A stretch of 64,000 bases of DNA from Centropus unirufus (lineage: Eukaryota; Chordata; Aves; Cuculiformes; Centropidae): NCBI GenBank assembly GCA_013397695.1, contig VYZI01000012.1:6150372-6214371 (forward strand), given 5' to 3'. The translations under genes were made by a program, and so were the position numbers. The notes beneath the pieces were generated by a model. It searched no databases. It was not told the DNA's origin and saw nothing but the letters and a program-made list of their open reading frames with translations. Each line of letters opens with the position of its first letter. Position 1 is the stretch's first letter. This document shows positions 50,601 through 61,115 of this stretch, in pieces.

Positions 50601-53600
50601 GGGGAATAAATCATATAAAAATATATGAATCATAAAAATCACAATGAGCAACCCTATAAAACTCTCCCTTCTTGACCACACTAAGCCACAAGAAGATGCA
50701 TTTTCTAGGGATGCTTTGTTACAACACCCACAGCATATGTTTCATCTTTCCAGCCATAAGAATGAGGAGGTTGAATTGCAATTCCAAGAACTCATGGCTT
50801 CTTCTGCTCATGACTCAAGGCACAGACAATCTGTACTTCCAAAATCCCCAGCGTCCATTGAAAGGTCCTGGCTGCAGCGCAGAGGTGGCTGCTAATGAGA
50901 TTACAGGCTGTGGTGTCTGATGAAAAGAATTATGCCTGCGTGCTTCCAGACTGCTGCACTGGTGCTCAGATTTGGCCACATAAAGGATTTCCAGACTGAA
51001 AGCTTTGTTAGCAAATCACTGAATGAGCTAAGGTATCCTGCAACTCAGAAGGGAAGGTTTCCACCATAGAATTATTTATTACCTGCTGCACAGACCGCTC
51101 AGAGGGAAACACAGGAATGGACATTATCAGGCATTTATTTTAGAAGAAGTTAACCCTGCCTTTTCTACCCTGTTTCTATTTTAATGTTTTTTAACTATGG
51201 TGGCAGGGGGAAAAAGCCCCATCTTACCATTTCCAACTCAATATCCAGACGCTTACAAGCACCAAACACTGGAGATTTATCTGTGGATAGAAGGAAGAGT
51301 TTTGTAAGACAGGGGTAGGCAGTGAAATAAAGGTAATAGCCAGAAGAAACAGAGAAGCTGATGCTGCTTGGCATGAAAACACAAGATGGATTTTATTCAG
51401 GGCTTTCTCTTTTCCTGAACCCAATCTGGGCTTTTGACAAGGCATCCCAGACCCTTCCTCTCTACAACTCTATGATGTGAAGGAAAAATAAAAACCAAAA
51501 TACACAAGAAGCCCCATTAAAAGCTGATCACGGACTCACCGTTGTCAGGTTTCGTTTGCCCCACAGGCCTCCGGATGGGCGTGCCAGACACCACAACAGA
51601 AGACGCGCGGCCGTGATAACCAACAGGTAAGTGCAGCCTTGTGAGAGAGCATCCAGGACACAAGTTAGCTGTGTAAGCACTGCCATCCAGAGCAGCTTCC
51701 TTTGGGGTGGAAGAACCACATGGGCATGAGGTATGACGAGAGAGCTGTGCATAGATGGGTATGGACATTTTTACCTCACTTGCTCTGATATAAAGATGTG
51801 TGTGAACTATAATCCAAAACCAGGCAGCTGTCTTAATGCACTTCTGTGCCACCGCTTCATCTAATTCCCTGGAGCTTAAACCCTGCTTTCTTGTCATTCA
51901 GAAAAAGAACTGCAATTTCTTAGGTAAATCCGACTTTGAACCAGAGAGCCGCATTGAAGTTGGTGTGGCTGCTGCAAGAAAATGTGGGGCAAACACAGCG
52001 AAAGCCGGGGAAATGTGGTTTCCAGCTCTCTTACTGAACTCTTGACAGAGCATACACTGCTCTGCTATGAATTGAAAACAGTATTTTCCTGAAAAACCGC
52101 TCAGATCTTTAAAGATTTATACGTATGTACAGATAGGCATGCAAAATAACACCACACCAGAGAAAAACCTGAACTACCCACCAGTTAGGCATCAAAGCAT
52201 TCTCCTTCCCCCTGAACATGATCCCGACGTTTGTGGCATGTTGGCGTGAAGAATAGAAGTCAGTGTAATCTCCTGGGTGGAAAGAAGCCCAGAAAATCGG
52301 GATCAACGGTAGGAAAGCCTCTAAAGACTAAAGCACAGAGTATGCTGCTGGAAAAGCAGGAAAGGGAGGCAGGGAAAGCGCCAGGCAGAGGCACGCAGTC
52401 CCATCGAGGGACATTAGTGCGGGGATGTCATTTATGGCATAAAGGCGGTGATGGGCACAGTTCACCTATAAAATCATGCAAGCAAAACCGGCGCTTTTTT
52501 TTGGGAAGCCTCCAGCAGGGAAGGAGAGTGGGATCGGAGAGCAGTAGCCATTCCCTCCGGGCCGAGTCCCACTGCTCGGGATTGCCAGGGGCACCAGGGA
52601 GGAGGAGCTCTGCTCCTACTCAGGCCTTCTGCTGCCCTCTGCTGCCATCCCCGGCAAACAGCTCCCACCTTCCCCATTCGTTGGGAATGGGAATGGGTCG
52701 GGGGGCAAAGCTCAGCTTGGGATGGGGTATTTGCGTTATTCTAAGTCGTTTGGAGCGAGTGGCCTTGCAGCCCCAGCGGAGGGGGATATATTGTCACGCT
52801 GCTGGGGCGGCCACCGCGCTCGTCGTGAGGGCCAGGAGACACCAGGTCTTTTGATAAGACGTATTCAGCCTTAAAGTGTCTGCAGGACGGTGTCACATCT
52901 GGATACTCATCGTGGTTCCTTCTGGGTCAGGCCACATTTTGTCCAAACCAGGGCCATCCCACACGGAGGCCAAAAGCCCAGCTGGAACAGGGCTTGGCCG
53001 GGAAATGGGTGAGTTCACATCCCTGCCCCAGTGAGGGTCACATCCCCCAAGTGATTTTGGTCAATCTGGTTTGGGTCCAAACACAAATTCCTGGTTAAAA
53101 CAGGAAAATGTTTATATATCTGTATGGATTCACTAACTCCAAAACAGTATGAGGACTCTTGGGAGTTGAGGCAAGATTTGGGATGCAGTGTAATAGTCTG
53201 GGAGCAGAGACTCATGCTTCTTTATGAGGCTCTGACAGAGCATGTGCCGAGCAAAACTCACATCTGAATTATTTTCTGGTGGTAAATGGGGAAAATATTG
53301 GAAACTGAACAAATATTTCTTCCCTGGCTTTAGTCACAAAAGCCTTTGGTGATGCCAATCTCATTACAGGAGTTACATGGCACCAGACTTTGCTTTAGTG
53401 AAAAATTAATCCAGGAATTTTCTGGCTGCTATTTAGCTTCCCCAGGCTTTTATTCTTGTGCCGCAGACAGCACCTACCTTTCATTACACACAGCAATCTA
53501 CTTCTGGCTCCTGCAAAACCCATTCCCTGTCACAGCTGTGATCTGTCTGTCTGAGCAAGCTGGAAATAAAACAACTTCTCCGGGTGGGAGCAAAGGGCAG

Positions 53601-56600
53601 CTCTGAGCGGCCCTCAGCTACAGGACACTCACCGATTTGGGCTGGCAGGTGCATCATTGCAGAAGCTTGAGGTACAAATGCTCTGAAATGAAAAAATGAC
53701 AACTTCACCTCTCAGAAAACTTGCGGCTCTCCCTTGTAAGTGGTCTACAAGCATGCAAGACCTTGATGCTCTCACCTAGCTCCTTCCTTAATTTACTTTG
53801 CAAGGCCTTGTAGCAACAAAGCCTTGCAGAAAAACCAAGACAACTGAACAAGCTGCTGTTACTGGGATGGTTACAACTGAATGGAGCATCCATCACGGAG
53901 TGAGTGGGAAGAGAATCATGCTTGATGCAAGCCTGCTCATTTCCCAAGCAGCATGGGAAACACATGACGACCATGCACACAGCTGAGCAGGTCACTGTTG
54001 CCTCTACCATATGGAAAAGATGATTTTATGTGAGGTGCCTTTGCAGTCCCCAATTCAAGTTGCTGGGCCTGTGTCAAGCAGTCAGTCGACCCTTCTCCTG
54101 CACGTGTGCACCTAAATCACTCCAGTGGAGGTAAACAGCTCCTGCTTGCTGCTGGAACAGGCACATGCAGTGTTTAATGCATCACCCTGGAGAAAGGTTT
54201 GTGATTAATGGGCACACACGTTTTCCATCAGTGCAACATGGAGCAGAGAACAGTCCTCCCCTCCTTACACACTGCCTACACCAGGGTCCTCCTTGCATCT
54301 GAAGCCAATTTGCACCAAGAGATTCAGTTTTAACAAAGTCAGGTTGGTTTCTGAGGAGCAATGGGAAGGGTTTTCCCATGCCAGAAGATGCTCCAGGTGG
54401 GAAGATAGGGCAGGGCTGGGGAAGGTGAGAGAGGTGTAGAGGAGACTCATGCAGCTGCATCTTCACTGATGGCTGTGGTGGAGGGGATATGGCCAGGGAG
54501 ACATCCTGGCCACACGCCTGCCCGGAGAGCCCAGCTCAGCTTCTGCAGTGAGGCTGCAGGTCTGGGCACAGCCCAGGGCAGAGTTCAGTGGTCCCAGGCA
54601 GAGGGTCACACCCTGGATCTCGGAGCAGTTAAAGGATTCATCAGAGAAATAATTAAGAGAGGAAAGCTCTGAATATGCTCAGACTCCAGGTAATTCCCAC
54701 GTAGGTGGCAGGTGGCCACGGTCAGACCTGCCCTGGATCACAGAGTAATACAGGTGAATCGGGCACAGCTGAAAAGTCCCTGCACCCCTCAGCATCTCTC
54801 GTTTCCCTCACCTTCTCCGCAGCTCCGTGTTGTCCCTTAGGGTCGGCTCGCTGGCTGACAGCAGCTTCTGGAGAGCAGCCCTCGCCTCTATCCACGCTGC
54901 TCGGCCCAGCCCCATGAAGGCGTTCAGGGTAGGCTGACAGGAGACACAGAGATGCAAGGAGGTGGATGAAAGACCACATTTTCCTTAACCTTTGCGTGCA
55001 TGAAAGATGTTATGCACTTTCATCCTGGGGTTGAATGACCGAGGGCCGGGGTTTTGCAGCAGTGGCTGCCCGGAATGCCTGTCCTCCCTCTCCACAACTA
55101 CTTGTACTCCTGTCCTCCCACCACATGTCCTCTGAAGGAGGATCTGCTGCATGTTTGTATCATACCTGTCCCAACACACTACTTCAGCCCTTAGCAACTT
55201 GGATATCTCAACCAGCTGTAACCAGATGTCATTTGTATTTACCTTTACCCTTAACACAGCCTCCCTGTCATTAAACTCCCATTTGAACCCCTGCCATGAA
55301 GCATGGAAGGCACAAGCAGGACTGAAGTAAAGTTTAGGCTTTGTGTCGGACCTTTGCATTGCTGAAGTCTGATGCAACTTCCCACAGAAGTGTCCTTTGG
55401 ACCCAATGCCTCTGCTGTCCTTGCTATCAGAGCTGTGATGAGTTAGCCAAGCCTGCCCCATGGCACCTTTTCAGTTCATGTTCATTATCTCACCACAAGT
55501 TTCTAAAAAATCTTAGGGATATTTCTAAAATGTGCATGGCAATCCAAACAATAAATACCTGATCAAAGACATGCTGATGTTTGGCAAGAGCTGGTCCATT
55601 GAACAGATGTTTAATGGCGCTAAGATCCAAAATCTGGTCTCCAATCGCTACCCCGAGCCTGTGCCGAGGCTGCAATGCAGCAAGAGGGGAGGAGAAGAGA
55701 AGAAGAGTTTATGTTTGTGCTCAAAAATCCTCCAAAATGGAAACACAGGGGAAGGCAGTGACCATGAAGAGTTTAATCCATCAGGGACAAGGTTCTGATA
55801 TCACAGCAGGTGACCATTAAGAGCTGATGACATTGGCTGCTGAGAAATGTTAAGACCTAGAGGCAGAGCATCACTACAGACTTTGAAGGGTGGGAGAGAG
55901 CTTTTCCCTCACCCCATCTGTTTTGAGAAGGATATGACAAGTAAAGGTTTATTTCTCTGCTCTCTTTCCTATAGTATTTCCCCACTCCTCATTAATGACA
56001 AGGATTTTAGAATATGCCCATACATCTGAAATACGCTGTAAAGTAGGAAAAAGTTGATCCTTCTACAGGTAGGAAACTGAAACATAGGCATGCTATGGAC
56101 AGGATTTGTCACATCCCTATAACCATGTAACGGGGAGGGAGAAAGAGATTTCTGCACTACAATTCCTTCGTAGAAGGTGAAAGGTGCTCTGGACTCCCCA
56201 GCTGACACCAGGAATGCAGCACTGCCACATTATTTCTGTCCCACATCAACTGAGGCTGCCTCACATCACACAAGGAGCCCACAACTTCCATGTGAACCCC
56301 AGTCCAGATCCATGCTACAGGAACAGCTTCCCACGTGTGTGGGAGATTGGGGACGCATTCACCAGGCCAGATGCAACTTAAGACACAAAGACCCTGTTGA
56401 TCTGCTGTGGCCCTCGCAGGGCCAGCACCAAGCACGTGAGGAGCTGGCGGCGACAGTGGGGGAGCAGCACGGATGGTCCCACTGCGGCTCTGCTGCAGCT
56501 GTGCAGGGGTGATAAAAACACCATGATGTTCAAAGACAAATTTCAATTATTTGTGTCTTTAGACAAAAAAAAAAAAGACTAACTAGTTATAGTTATGATG

Positions 56601-58134
56601 CCTAGTTTACCAAAAGGGAATAATTAGCAATGAAAATCCATGCTATTAAATCTAATTTTTAAGCTTAAATTTCTAAACAAGATTCCAAATGGGATGACAA
56701 ATATTTATTCAGCAAACATTCCTGTAGAAAACTCTAAAGGTCATGTTAGGTTAATTTGTAACAGGGATAGTAAGGAATGACATCAACTGCTTTAGCTTGA
56801 AATCATAGAAACACTGGGCCACTTTTAGAACATTATTTTCCTAAATGAAGTCCATAAGTCCTTGCCTGCCATTCTATAGGGTTTGAGTGAAGATGTTTTC
56901 TTCAGAGAAGTTATTGGAAAAGGCAGAAAAATAATCTATGCTTGCTAGATAACAACAGGCACATCTAGGAAGAGATTAAATGAACCATCTTGGTTTTATC
57001 TTTAGAAAATACCAGATGAGAAAACACAATCTTCCAGTTTAAATTCTTTTTTTCTAAACCTGCATGGATAAGCCGAGACATCAGAAAACAGGAGATAATC
57101 ATGAACTCTCTGTGAGCAATGATAAATAAATCCCCCACTTTTTCCTTCCAAGATGCAGTTCTGGGTTCATTTCCCTTTCTCTGGGAGTGCATGTCTCCAG
57201 GGCTCCGTCCTGCCAGGCACTCTAGGAGGTGTCAGGTTCAGCCTCACAGGGCTCAGTGTTCGTAAAAATGGGATTTGGGAGCTACCTCCTTGGAAGAAAG
57301 GTCAAACCATGTTATCTTAGGCAATTATAAAATCTAAGACCCAAAGCTGGCTCAGTCTGTAGCCTTCGGGCACAAGCTTCAAACACGGCACGCTTTCACA
57401 CATTCAATACATCATCGCATAAAGCTATGTCCAAAAAACCCACAATGGGTCGGAAATGAAACACACATTTTGTACCCTGGTTTAATGCTTTTGCAGCCAC
57501 CACACTCACCGAGAGCAGACTCTAAACAGACCAGAAGATAAGACTCGCTTGCAAATACTGTGTGTACAATTCAGACTTCACTTTTGCCTTATGTCAATTC
57601 ATGTTGTGCAAGAAGGACTGGATGCTACAGAGTTAACAGTAGATTAAAATAAATATTTAATGTGGTCACAATGCGACTACATGATTACACAAAGAAAATG
57701 AGATAAAGAATATGTCAGCGCAAACAGTCCTGTGCCTTTACTTCGAGATTAAATGATTTCACAAAACATGTCAGAAACACACGAAAACTACTGTATGTAA
57801 TAGCCAAAGTACTTCTCATAAGTAGTAACATTTTTTGTTTCTTTAGTGCAGTTTTAAGAAGTTGTCATCAAAATGACCACATTAAGAAAAAAGCCAATGT
57901 GGTAGCTACAGTTTTGCTGGCAAGTCAGGAAGCCCAAGCAAGCATCTTGGGCTGAGAAGTTTTCCTGTATCCCACATTGCCAGGCATTTCTGCTCTTATT
58001 CATAGCCTTGGAACAGTTACAACACCCCAAGGACAAAGTCTGCTCTCACTCACCTCCTCCTTAGTGGAGAAAACCCCATAGGGAAGATTTTGGAGAGGAA
58101 AATCCGAGTCCTTGTCTACCTGGATGAAAGACAT
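41583..58134 (-). CDS. FAH: Fumarylacetoacetase, complete 14-exon gene (419 aa)
   Basis: FAH splits 4-fumarylacetoacetate into fumarate and acetoacetate in the cytosol, the last step of phenylalanine/tyrosine breakdown. It works as a homodimer and is highest in liver and kidney. Fourteen coding exons of 81, 111, 122, 50, 91, 98, 53, 100, 131, 76, 47, 102, 118 and 80 nt sum to 1,260 nt (419 codons plus stop), the usual vertebrate length, and every junction keeps frame. An N-terminal SH3-like domain (about residues 1-118) precedes the catalytic beta-roll. Metal ligands D126, E199, E201 and D233 are present. So are H133 and E364 (catalytic base and its partner), R142, Y159, R237, Q240, K253 and T350. 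The start matches the MSFI start of known FAH, with A at -3. Introns are GT-AG. ZFAND6 lies upstream on the same strand, and CTXND1 converges from the other side. Confidence 0.98.
41663..45256 (-). other. FAH: FAH intron 13
   Basis: This is the largest FAH intron, about 3.6 kb. I see no exon, repeat family or RNA gene in it. Frames here are short and overlap on both strands. Confidence 0.8.
45257..45374 (-). CDS. FAH: FAH coding exon 13 (residues 355-394)
   Basis: This exon of 118 nt encodes EPESFGSMLELSWNGTKEIP and continues to ...GDEIILT plus one base. E364 is the partner of the catalytic histidine. The acceptor is gtcgctgcag and the donor ACAG|gtaatg, phase 1. Confidence 0.97.
46343..46444 (-). 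CDS. FAH: FAH coding exon 12 (residues 321-354)
   Basis: This exon of 102 nt encodes HMYWTMKQQLAHHSVNGCNL and continues to RPGDLLASGTISGP. R341 and T350 are conserved. The acceptor is cttcttccag and the donor CCT|gtaagt, phase 0. Confidence 0.97.
47415..47461 (-). CDS. FAH: FAH coding exon 11 (residues 305-320)
   Basis: This exon of 47 nt encodes (G)EGMSMPTTICRSNFK. The acceptor is tttctgcag and the donor AAG|gtaaga, phase 0. It is short but framed exactly between exons 10 and 12. Confidence 0.95.
48048..48123 (-). CDS. FAH: FAH coding exon 10 (residues 280-305)
   Basis: This exon of 76 nt encodes DPKPLPYLQDKEPYTFDIKL and continues to FVAIK plus one base. The acceptor is tgcttttag and the donor AAAG|gtacag, phase 1. 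It belongs to the more variable part of the catalytic domain. Confidence 0.95.
48882..49012 (-). CDS. FAH: FAH coding exon 9 (residues 236-279)
   Basis: This exon of 131 nt encodes (A)RDIQKWEYVPLGPFLSKSF and continues to ...KPFVLPNPVQ. It holds R237, Q240 and K253 of the active site. The acceptor is ctcttcctag and the donor CAG|gttagc (T at +3), phase 0. Confidence 0.96.
49731..49830 (-). CDS. FAH: FAH coding exon 8 (residues 203-236)
   Basis: This exon of 100 nt encodes AFFVGPGNKYGEPIPISRAH and continues to EHIFGMVLMNDWS plus one base. D233 of MNDW is a metal ligand. The acceptor is tcaatttcag and the donor AGTG|gtaatc, phase 1. Confidence 0.97.
51228..51280 (-). CDS. FAH: FAH coding exon 7 (residues 185-202)
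   Basis: This exon of 53 nt encodes (D)KSPVFGACKRLDIELEM. The IELEM end carries metal ligands E199 and E201. The acceptor is ctatccacag and the donor ATG|gtaaga, phase 0. Confidence 0.96.
51540..51637 (-). CDS. FAH: FAH coding exon 6 (residues 152-185)
   Basis: This exon of 98 nt encodes (W)LHLPVGYHGRASSVVVSGT and continues through PIRRPVGQTKPDN. It includes Y159 of the active site. The donor is AACG|gtgagt, phase 1. The acceptor is unusual (ctctctcacaag, ending in AAG rather than CAG/TAG), but frame and length agree exactly with other vertebrates. Confidence 0.95.
52182..52272 (-). CDS. FAH: FAH coding exon 5 (residues 122-152)
   Basis: This exon of 91 nt encodes (G)DYTDFYSSRQHATNVGIMF and continues to ...ALMPN plus two bases of W152. 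It carries metal ligand D126, catalytic H133 and R142. The acceptor is ccacccag and the donor AACTG|gtgggt, phase 2. Confidence 0.97.
53633..53682 (-). CDS. FAH: FAH coding exon 4 (residues 105-122)
   Basis: This exon of 50 nt encodes (R)AFVPQASAMMHLPAQI plus the first base of G122. The acceptor is catttcag and the donor ATCG|gtgagt, phase 1. Codon 105 becomes Arg, where I recall Cys in human. Confidence 0.95.
54812..54933 (-). CDS. FAH: FAH coding exon 3 (residues 65-105, split codon)
   Basis: This exon of 122 nt encodes PTLNAFMGLGRAAWIEARAA and continues to ...NTELRR plus two bases of codon 105. The acceptor is cctgtcag and the donor AAG|gtgagg, phase 2. It completes the N-terminal domain linker. 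Confidence 0.96.
55559..55669 (-). CDS. FAH: FAH coding exon 2 (residues 28-64)
   Basis: This exon of 111 nt encodes PRHRLGVAIGDQILDLSAIK and continues to ...HVFDQ. The acceptor is ctgcattgcag and the donor CAG|gtattt, both phase 0. Q64, the last codon, is the residue of a known human splice/missense site. Confidence 0.97.
58054..58134 (-). CDS. FAH: FAH coding exon 1 (residues 1-27)
   Basis: The exon encodes MSFIQVDKDSDFPLQNLPYG and continues to ...KEE, ending in a GAG|gtgagt donor, phase 0. The 81-nt length equals that of human exon 1. N16 and the NLPYGVF block are conserved. An apparent in-frame extension upstream has no ATG, so this start is kept. Confidence 0.96.
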
Positions 58135-58400
58135 GCTGAACACTAAGCAGTCCCTCTTTATCAACAAGAGCTCTAACCTCCTGGCTACCACACACCTTCC
58201 TAGGAGAAAAATCTTCTCCAAATGTTGCAGCCCAGAGCAGAGAAGCACCAAGTCCCACCCTCAGACCTCAGCCCCAAACCAATCGCTGATCCATCTCCAT
58301 CCCACCCCTTCGCCTACTCCTGATGGCAATGGGCCCCTGTTAATCAGTGCCAGAAGTTTGCCTGAGTCAGCAGACGTTAACTGTTCCCGACCAGGTAGGG
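58135..58400 (-). promoter_or_regulatory. FAH: Candidate FAH promoter and 5' UTR
   Basis: This stretch lies immediately upstream of the FAH start codon. An inverted CCAAT box is at 58,279-58,283, about 145 bp before the ATG. An HNF1-type half site gttaatc is at 58,339-58,345, and a second gttaac at 58,376-58,381. The word tgagtcagca, matching AP-1 and the MAF/NF-E2 half site, is at 58,363-58,372. GT-box-like ggggtggg lies near 58,303-58,310. There is no TATA box at a convincing distance. HNF1 control would suit a liver/kidney enzyme, but this is inference from motifs, and the transcription start cannot be placed. Confidence 0.45.
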
Positions 58401-61115
58401 ATTGGAGGAATAGGCTGTTCCTGCTGAATAAACCCTCACATGGAACTAGGACCTTCTTTTGACAAATACATTGCTTCAGGTGGGGAGCCAGCTCTAAGAC
58501 CAGAGGTAACTCCACTCATTTATCTTCTAAGAGGTCACATACCAAGGAATGGTGAAAAGATGATGCCCACACTGAGCAGTTCTTCCACCAGGAGCTGAGC
58601 AACCCTTGGGAAGCTGCACAGTTCACACCTGAAACTGCATCTTGTGTGCTTCTTCATTTCATAATGCTGCACCTAGCTCTTTCCATTTTCTCTAGTTCCA
58701 GCATCTTAAAAACAGCAATATATATTGTAGTCAACCATAAAGAGCACGAAGGGGAAGCTGCTCCTTCTGCTCCCAGCCCCAGCTTTCCCCCATCTGCAGG
58801 AAAAAATTCACCCATATTTAGGAACAGAAGAAACCAATGAGGGAATATCTTTGGAATCACAATCAAATAGCAAAGACCATCCCCTTCTCAATGAAGATTG
58901 TTGGATGTTTGTGACTGCCAAGCCAAAGAACCGGTTTGCAGTTCAGCATTTCCTATAGAATCCCTGTACCTAAGGTACAGCAGCATTCCACTGATTGGAA
59001 GTGTTTTTAATGCTACGAAGAGGTTTCAAGACAAGGCTACAGGCTGGATAACCTATTTGTATAACTATACAGGTGTATTACCTGCTTATTAAAAAAGGAA
59101 AGAACATCTATGAAAGCCTGTTTCAAACACACTGCACATATGGGAAGACAGATTTATTCCACTGTTGTGTAGTGCTGCAAATATGCTGGTTTTAATTAAA
59201 ACATTCATCTGCTAGGCTCAAGCCGATGACACAAGATGTAAAGCTCCACTAGTTAACCAGATTGAGCAGATCAACCACCACAACACAGAGCCAAGGCCAA
59301 AGCAAATGAAGATGACACAGTTTTAATTGTCAGGGAAAGGTGGACTTCCAGTCTAAATGCAAGACCATATACTCCTTCAATGTTCTTAACTGACAAATAT
59401 CCATGAGGCAGGCCGCCAAAGGAAGTTTATTAGATCACTTTGAGAACAATAGGTGTGGAAACAAAAGTTGCCCAATGCTGATCTACCTCACTGCCATGAC
59501 TGCCAGAGTCCCAAGGCAGATTTCCTTTTGGCACAGCTACCTTTCCTACCATGTAATCGAGGCCTAGAGGAGTTGTTGCTTCAGAACAGGTGGTGCTCAA
59601 GGGAGTACGTGAATTCCAAAGGCAGTCACTCCTCTTGTACCTTCTCTTCTTTCAGCCTCCCAGTTATCGGAAAACAAACAGGATTGGTTTTCCCCTATTG
59701 TGAAATCCACAGTGCCTCCTCCCTGCTTGGCCCAGAAGCATCACCGTCTTATTGGAGGGAGGGCACATGGGGAGAGAAAAACACTTCTAGGAAAAGGATG
59801 AGGGACCAGAAATAGGGAAGAGCCAAACAGAGAAGGGTAAGAAAATAGGGAAGTAGCACCAAAGAGGAAAGCAAACTGAGGAACACCCATGGAAGAGACC
59901 ATGCTGCTGCTCTTCCATGCCCTGTGCTGTGTAAGAAGTTTAACAAATGCTCTGAGGAAATACAGGATCCTTGACCCACAAAAAGGCAGATCATTACCCA
60001 AACTTGCCAGGAGTTTATTCCCTCTCTTATTACAAAAAGCCTGTGCTTTATAGATTGTGGCTAAGTCATTTTTGCAAGCACAAGATACTTCCTTTATTAT
60101 TGGGTCTTGCAGATTACTTTCCACAGTTATCTGACAGAGAACGCTCCTTCTGCTGCATAGTGTTTATATGCTAAATGTAGTGCTTTATCTGCTAATTGTG
60201 AGCCAGAGCTTTTAAAGAGCATTCAGAATTTTTAAGGATGTAGCCAGCTTTGATTAAAAATTTAGCGTTTTAAATAAAGCCATGCAATCTCATTTATTTC
60301 ACAAAAGCTTCAAAGCAGCTGCAAGTCACCAACTGAAATTTCAACCAAAGATCAGCACCATCTGGAGAGGATTTAGTTCTACTTTAGTGTGCTGTTAAGT
60401 TTGGCAATGAGCAGCCCTGGCTGAAGTTACCATGGTACCATATAAACCACTTACCCTTTAAGTTACATGGGTGACTAGGGTGGTTGAAAGCACAGACTCT
60501 GATGTGACAAGACAGGCAGTCTTAAAAGGAAGTTACTGAGCACCCTCACAAGACAATAAAAGAACAGTTCCTCCTACCTCCAAATGGGGATGTCTTACAC
60601 GCCTGTAAATCCACAAAGGAGCACGTGGTGGGTGGCTGTGCTCCACACTGAATCCTATAGATTTCAAACCTCAGAAGTGAGGACAGGACGTCTCACTGGA
60701 GAAGCTGTCTAAAGAAATACTCTCTCACCCAGCTTCGAAGAAGTCTGTGCAGTGCTGCCTTTCTGGATCACAAACCCCAGGGCTCTATTTCCTAGAACCA
60801 GAATCAAAGACCCACAGCCTAGTCACCAGCCACATCTTTTACCTGTAGGTGTGTTGCAAATGACCCCAACTTCTGCACATGAATGATAAGCTGTACAGAA
60901 AGCACAGAGAATGTGCAGAATATGCACAAGGTAGAAAGCTTCTGGAAACTGCAAACTTTCTGACAGTTATATGTGAAAGGTTAAAACAAATGAAACAAAA
61001 GTTGGTTGGCATCAGGATACAGATTATCGCTGTGGATAAATACACTGTAAGTAAAGGTCGTTTCCACAAAAATAAAGCAAGAGAAATCCAAATTACAGAT
61101 GCCAGTGACAGCCAT
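58401..61115. other. Intergenic DNA between ZFAND6 (3') and FAH (5')
   Basis: About 2.7 kb separates the two same-strand genes. I see no exon. Overlapping opposite-strand frames at 58,646-58,866, 59,741-60,124 and 60,839-61,136 are mutual shadows. Some upstream FAH control elements may lie in the first few hundred bases. Confidence 0.6.

Larger units (their letters stand above)
45375..51539 (-). other. FAH: FAH introns 12 to 6 (noncoding parts)
   Basis: Introns lie at 45,375-46,342, 46,445-47,414, 47,462-48,047, 48,124-48,881, 49,013-49,730, 49,831-51,227 and 51,281-51,539. All start GT and end AG. Apart from the exons listed, I found no further genes or recognisable repeats. Frames such as 50,152-50,529 (+) are antisense and without known domains. 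Confidence 0.75.
51638..58053 (-). other. FAH: FAH introns 5 to 1 (noncoding parts)
   Basis: Introns lie at 51,638-52,181, 52,273-53,632, 53,683-54,811, 54,934-55,558 and 55,670-58,053. Intron 4 has a G+C-rich block at about 52,520-52,850, where the + strand has the longest open frame of the window. Intron 2 contains a sense-strand frame of 158 codons. Both are treated as chance frames and are discussed among the findings. No repeat family is recognised. Confidence 0.7.

Noticed and set aside
51528..51752. 74-codon - strand frame overlapping FAH exon 6
   Set aside because: It reads the exon in the wrong phase. The correct phase gives LHLPVGYHGRASS.
54722..54979. 85-codon - strand frame overlapping FAH exon 3
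   Set aside because: It reads exon 3 in a wrong frame. The correct frame gives PTLNAFMGLG and joins exons 2 and 4.
58135..58251. N-terminal extension of FAH by 39 residues reading MVLLCSG...
   Set aside because: The apparent Met at 58,251 is a TTG codon, not ATG. All known FAH proteins begin at the MSFI start, which has A at -3.
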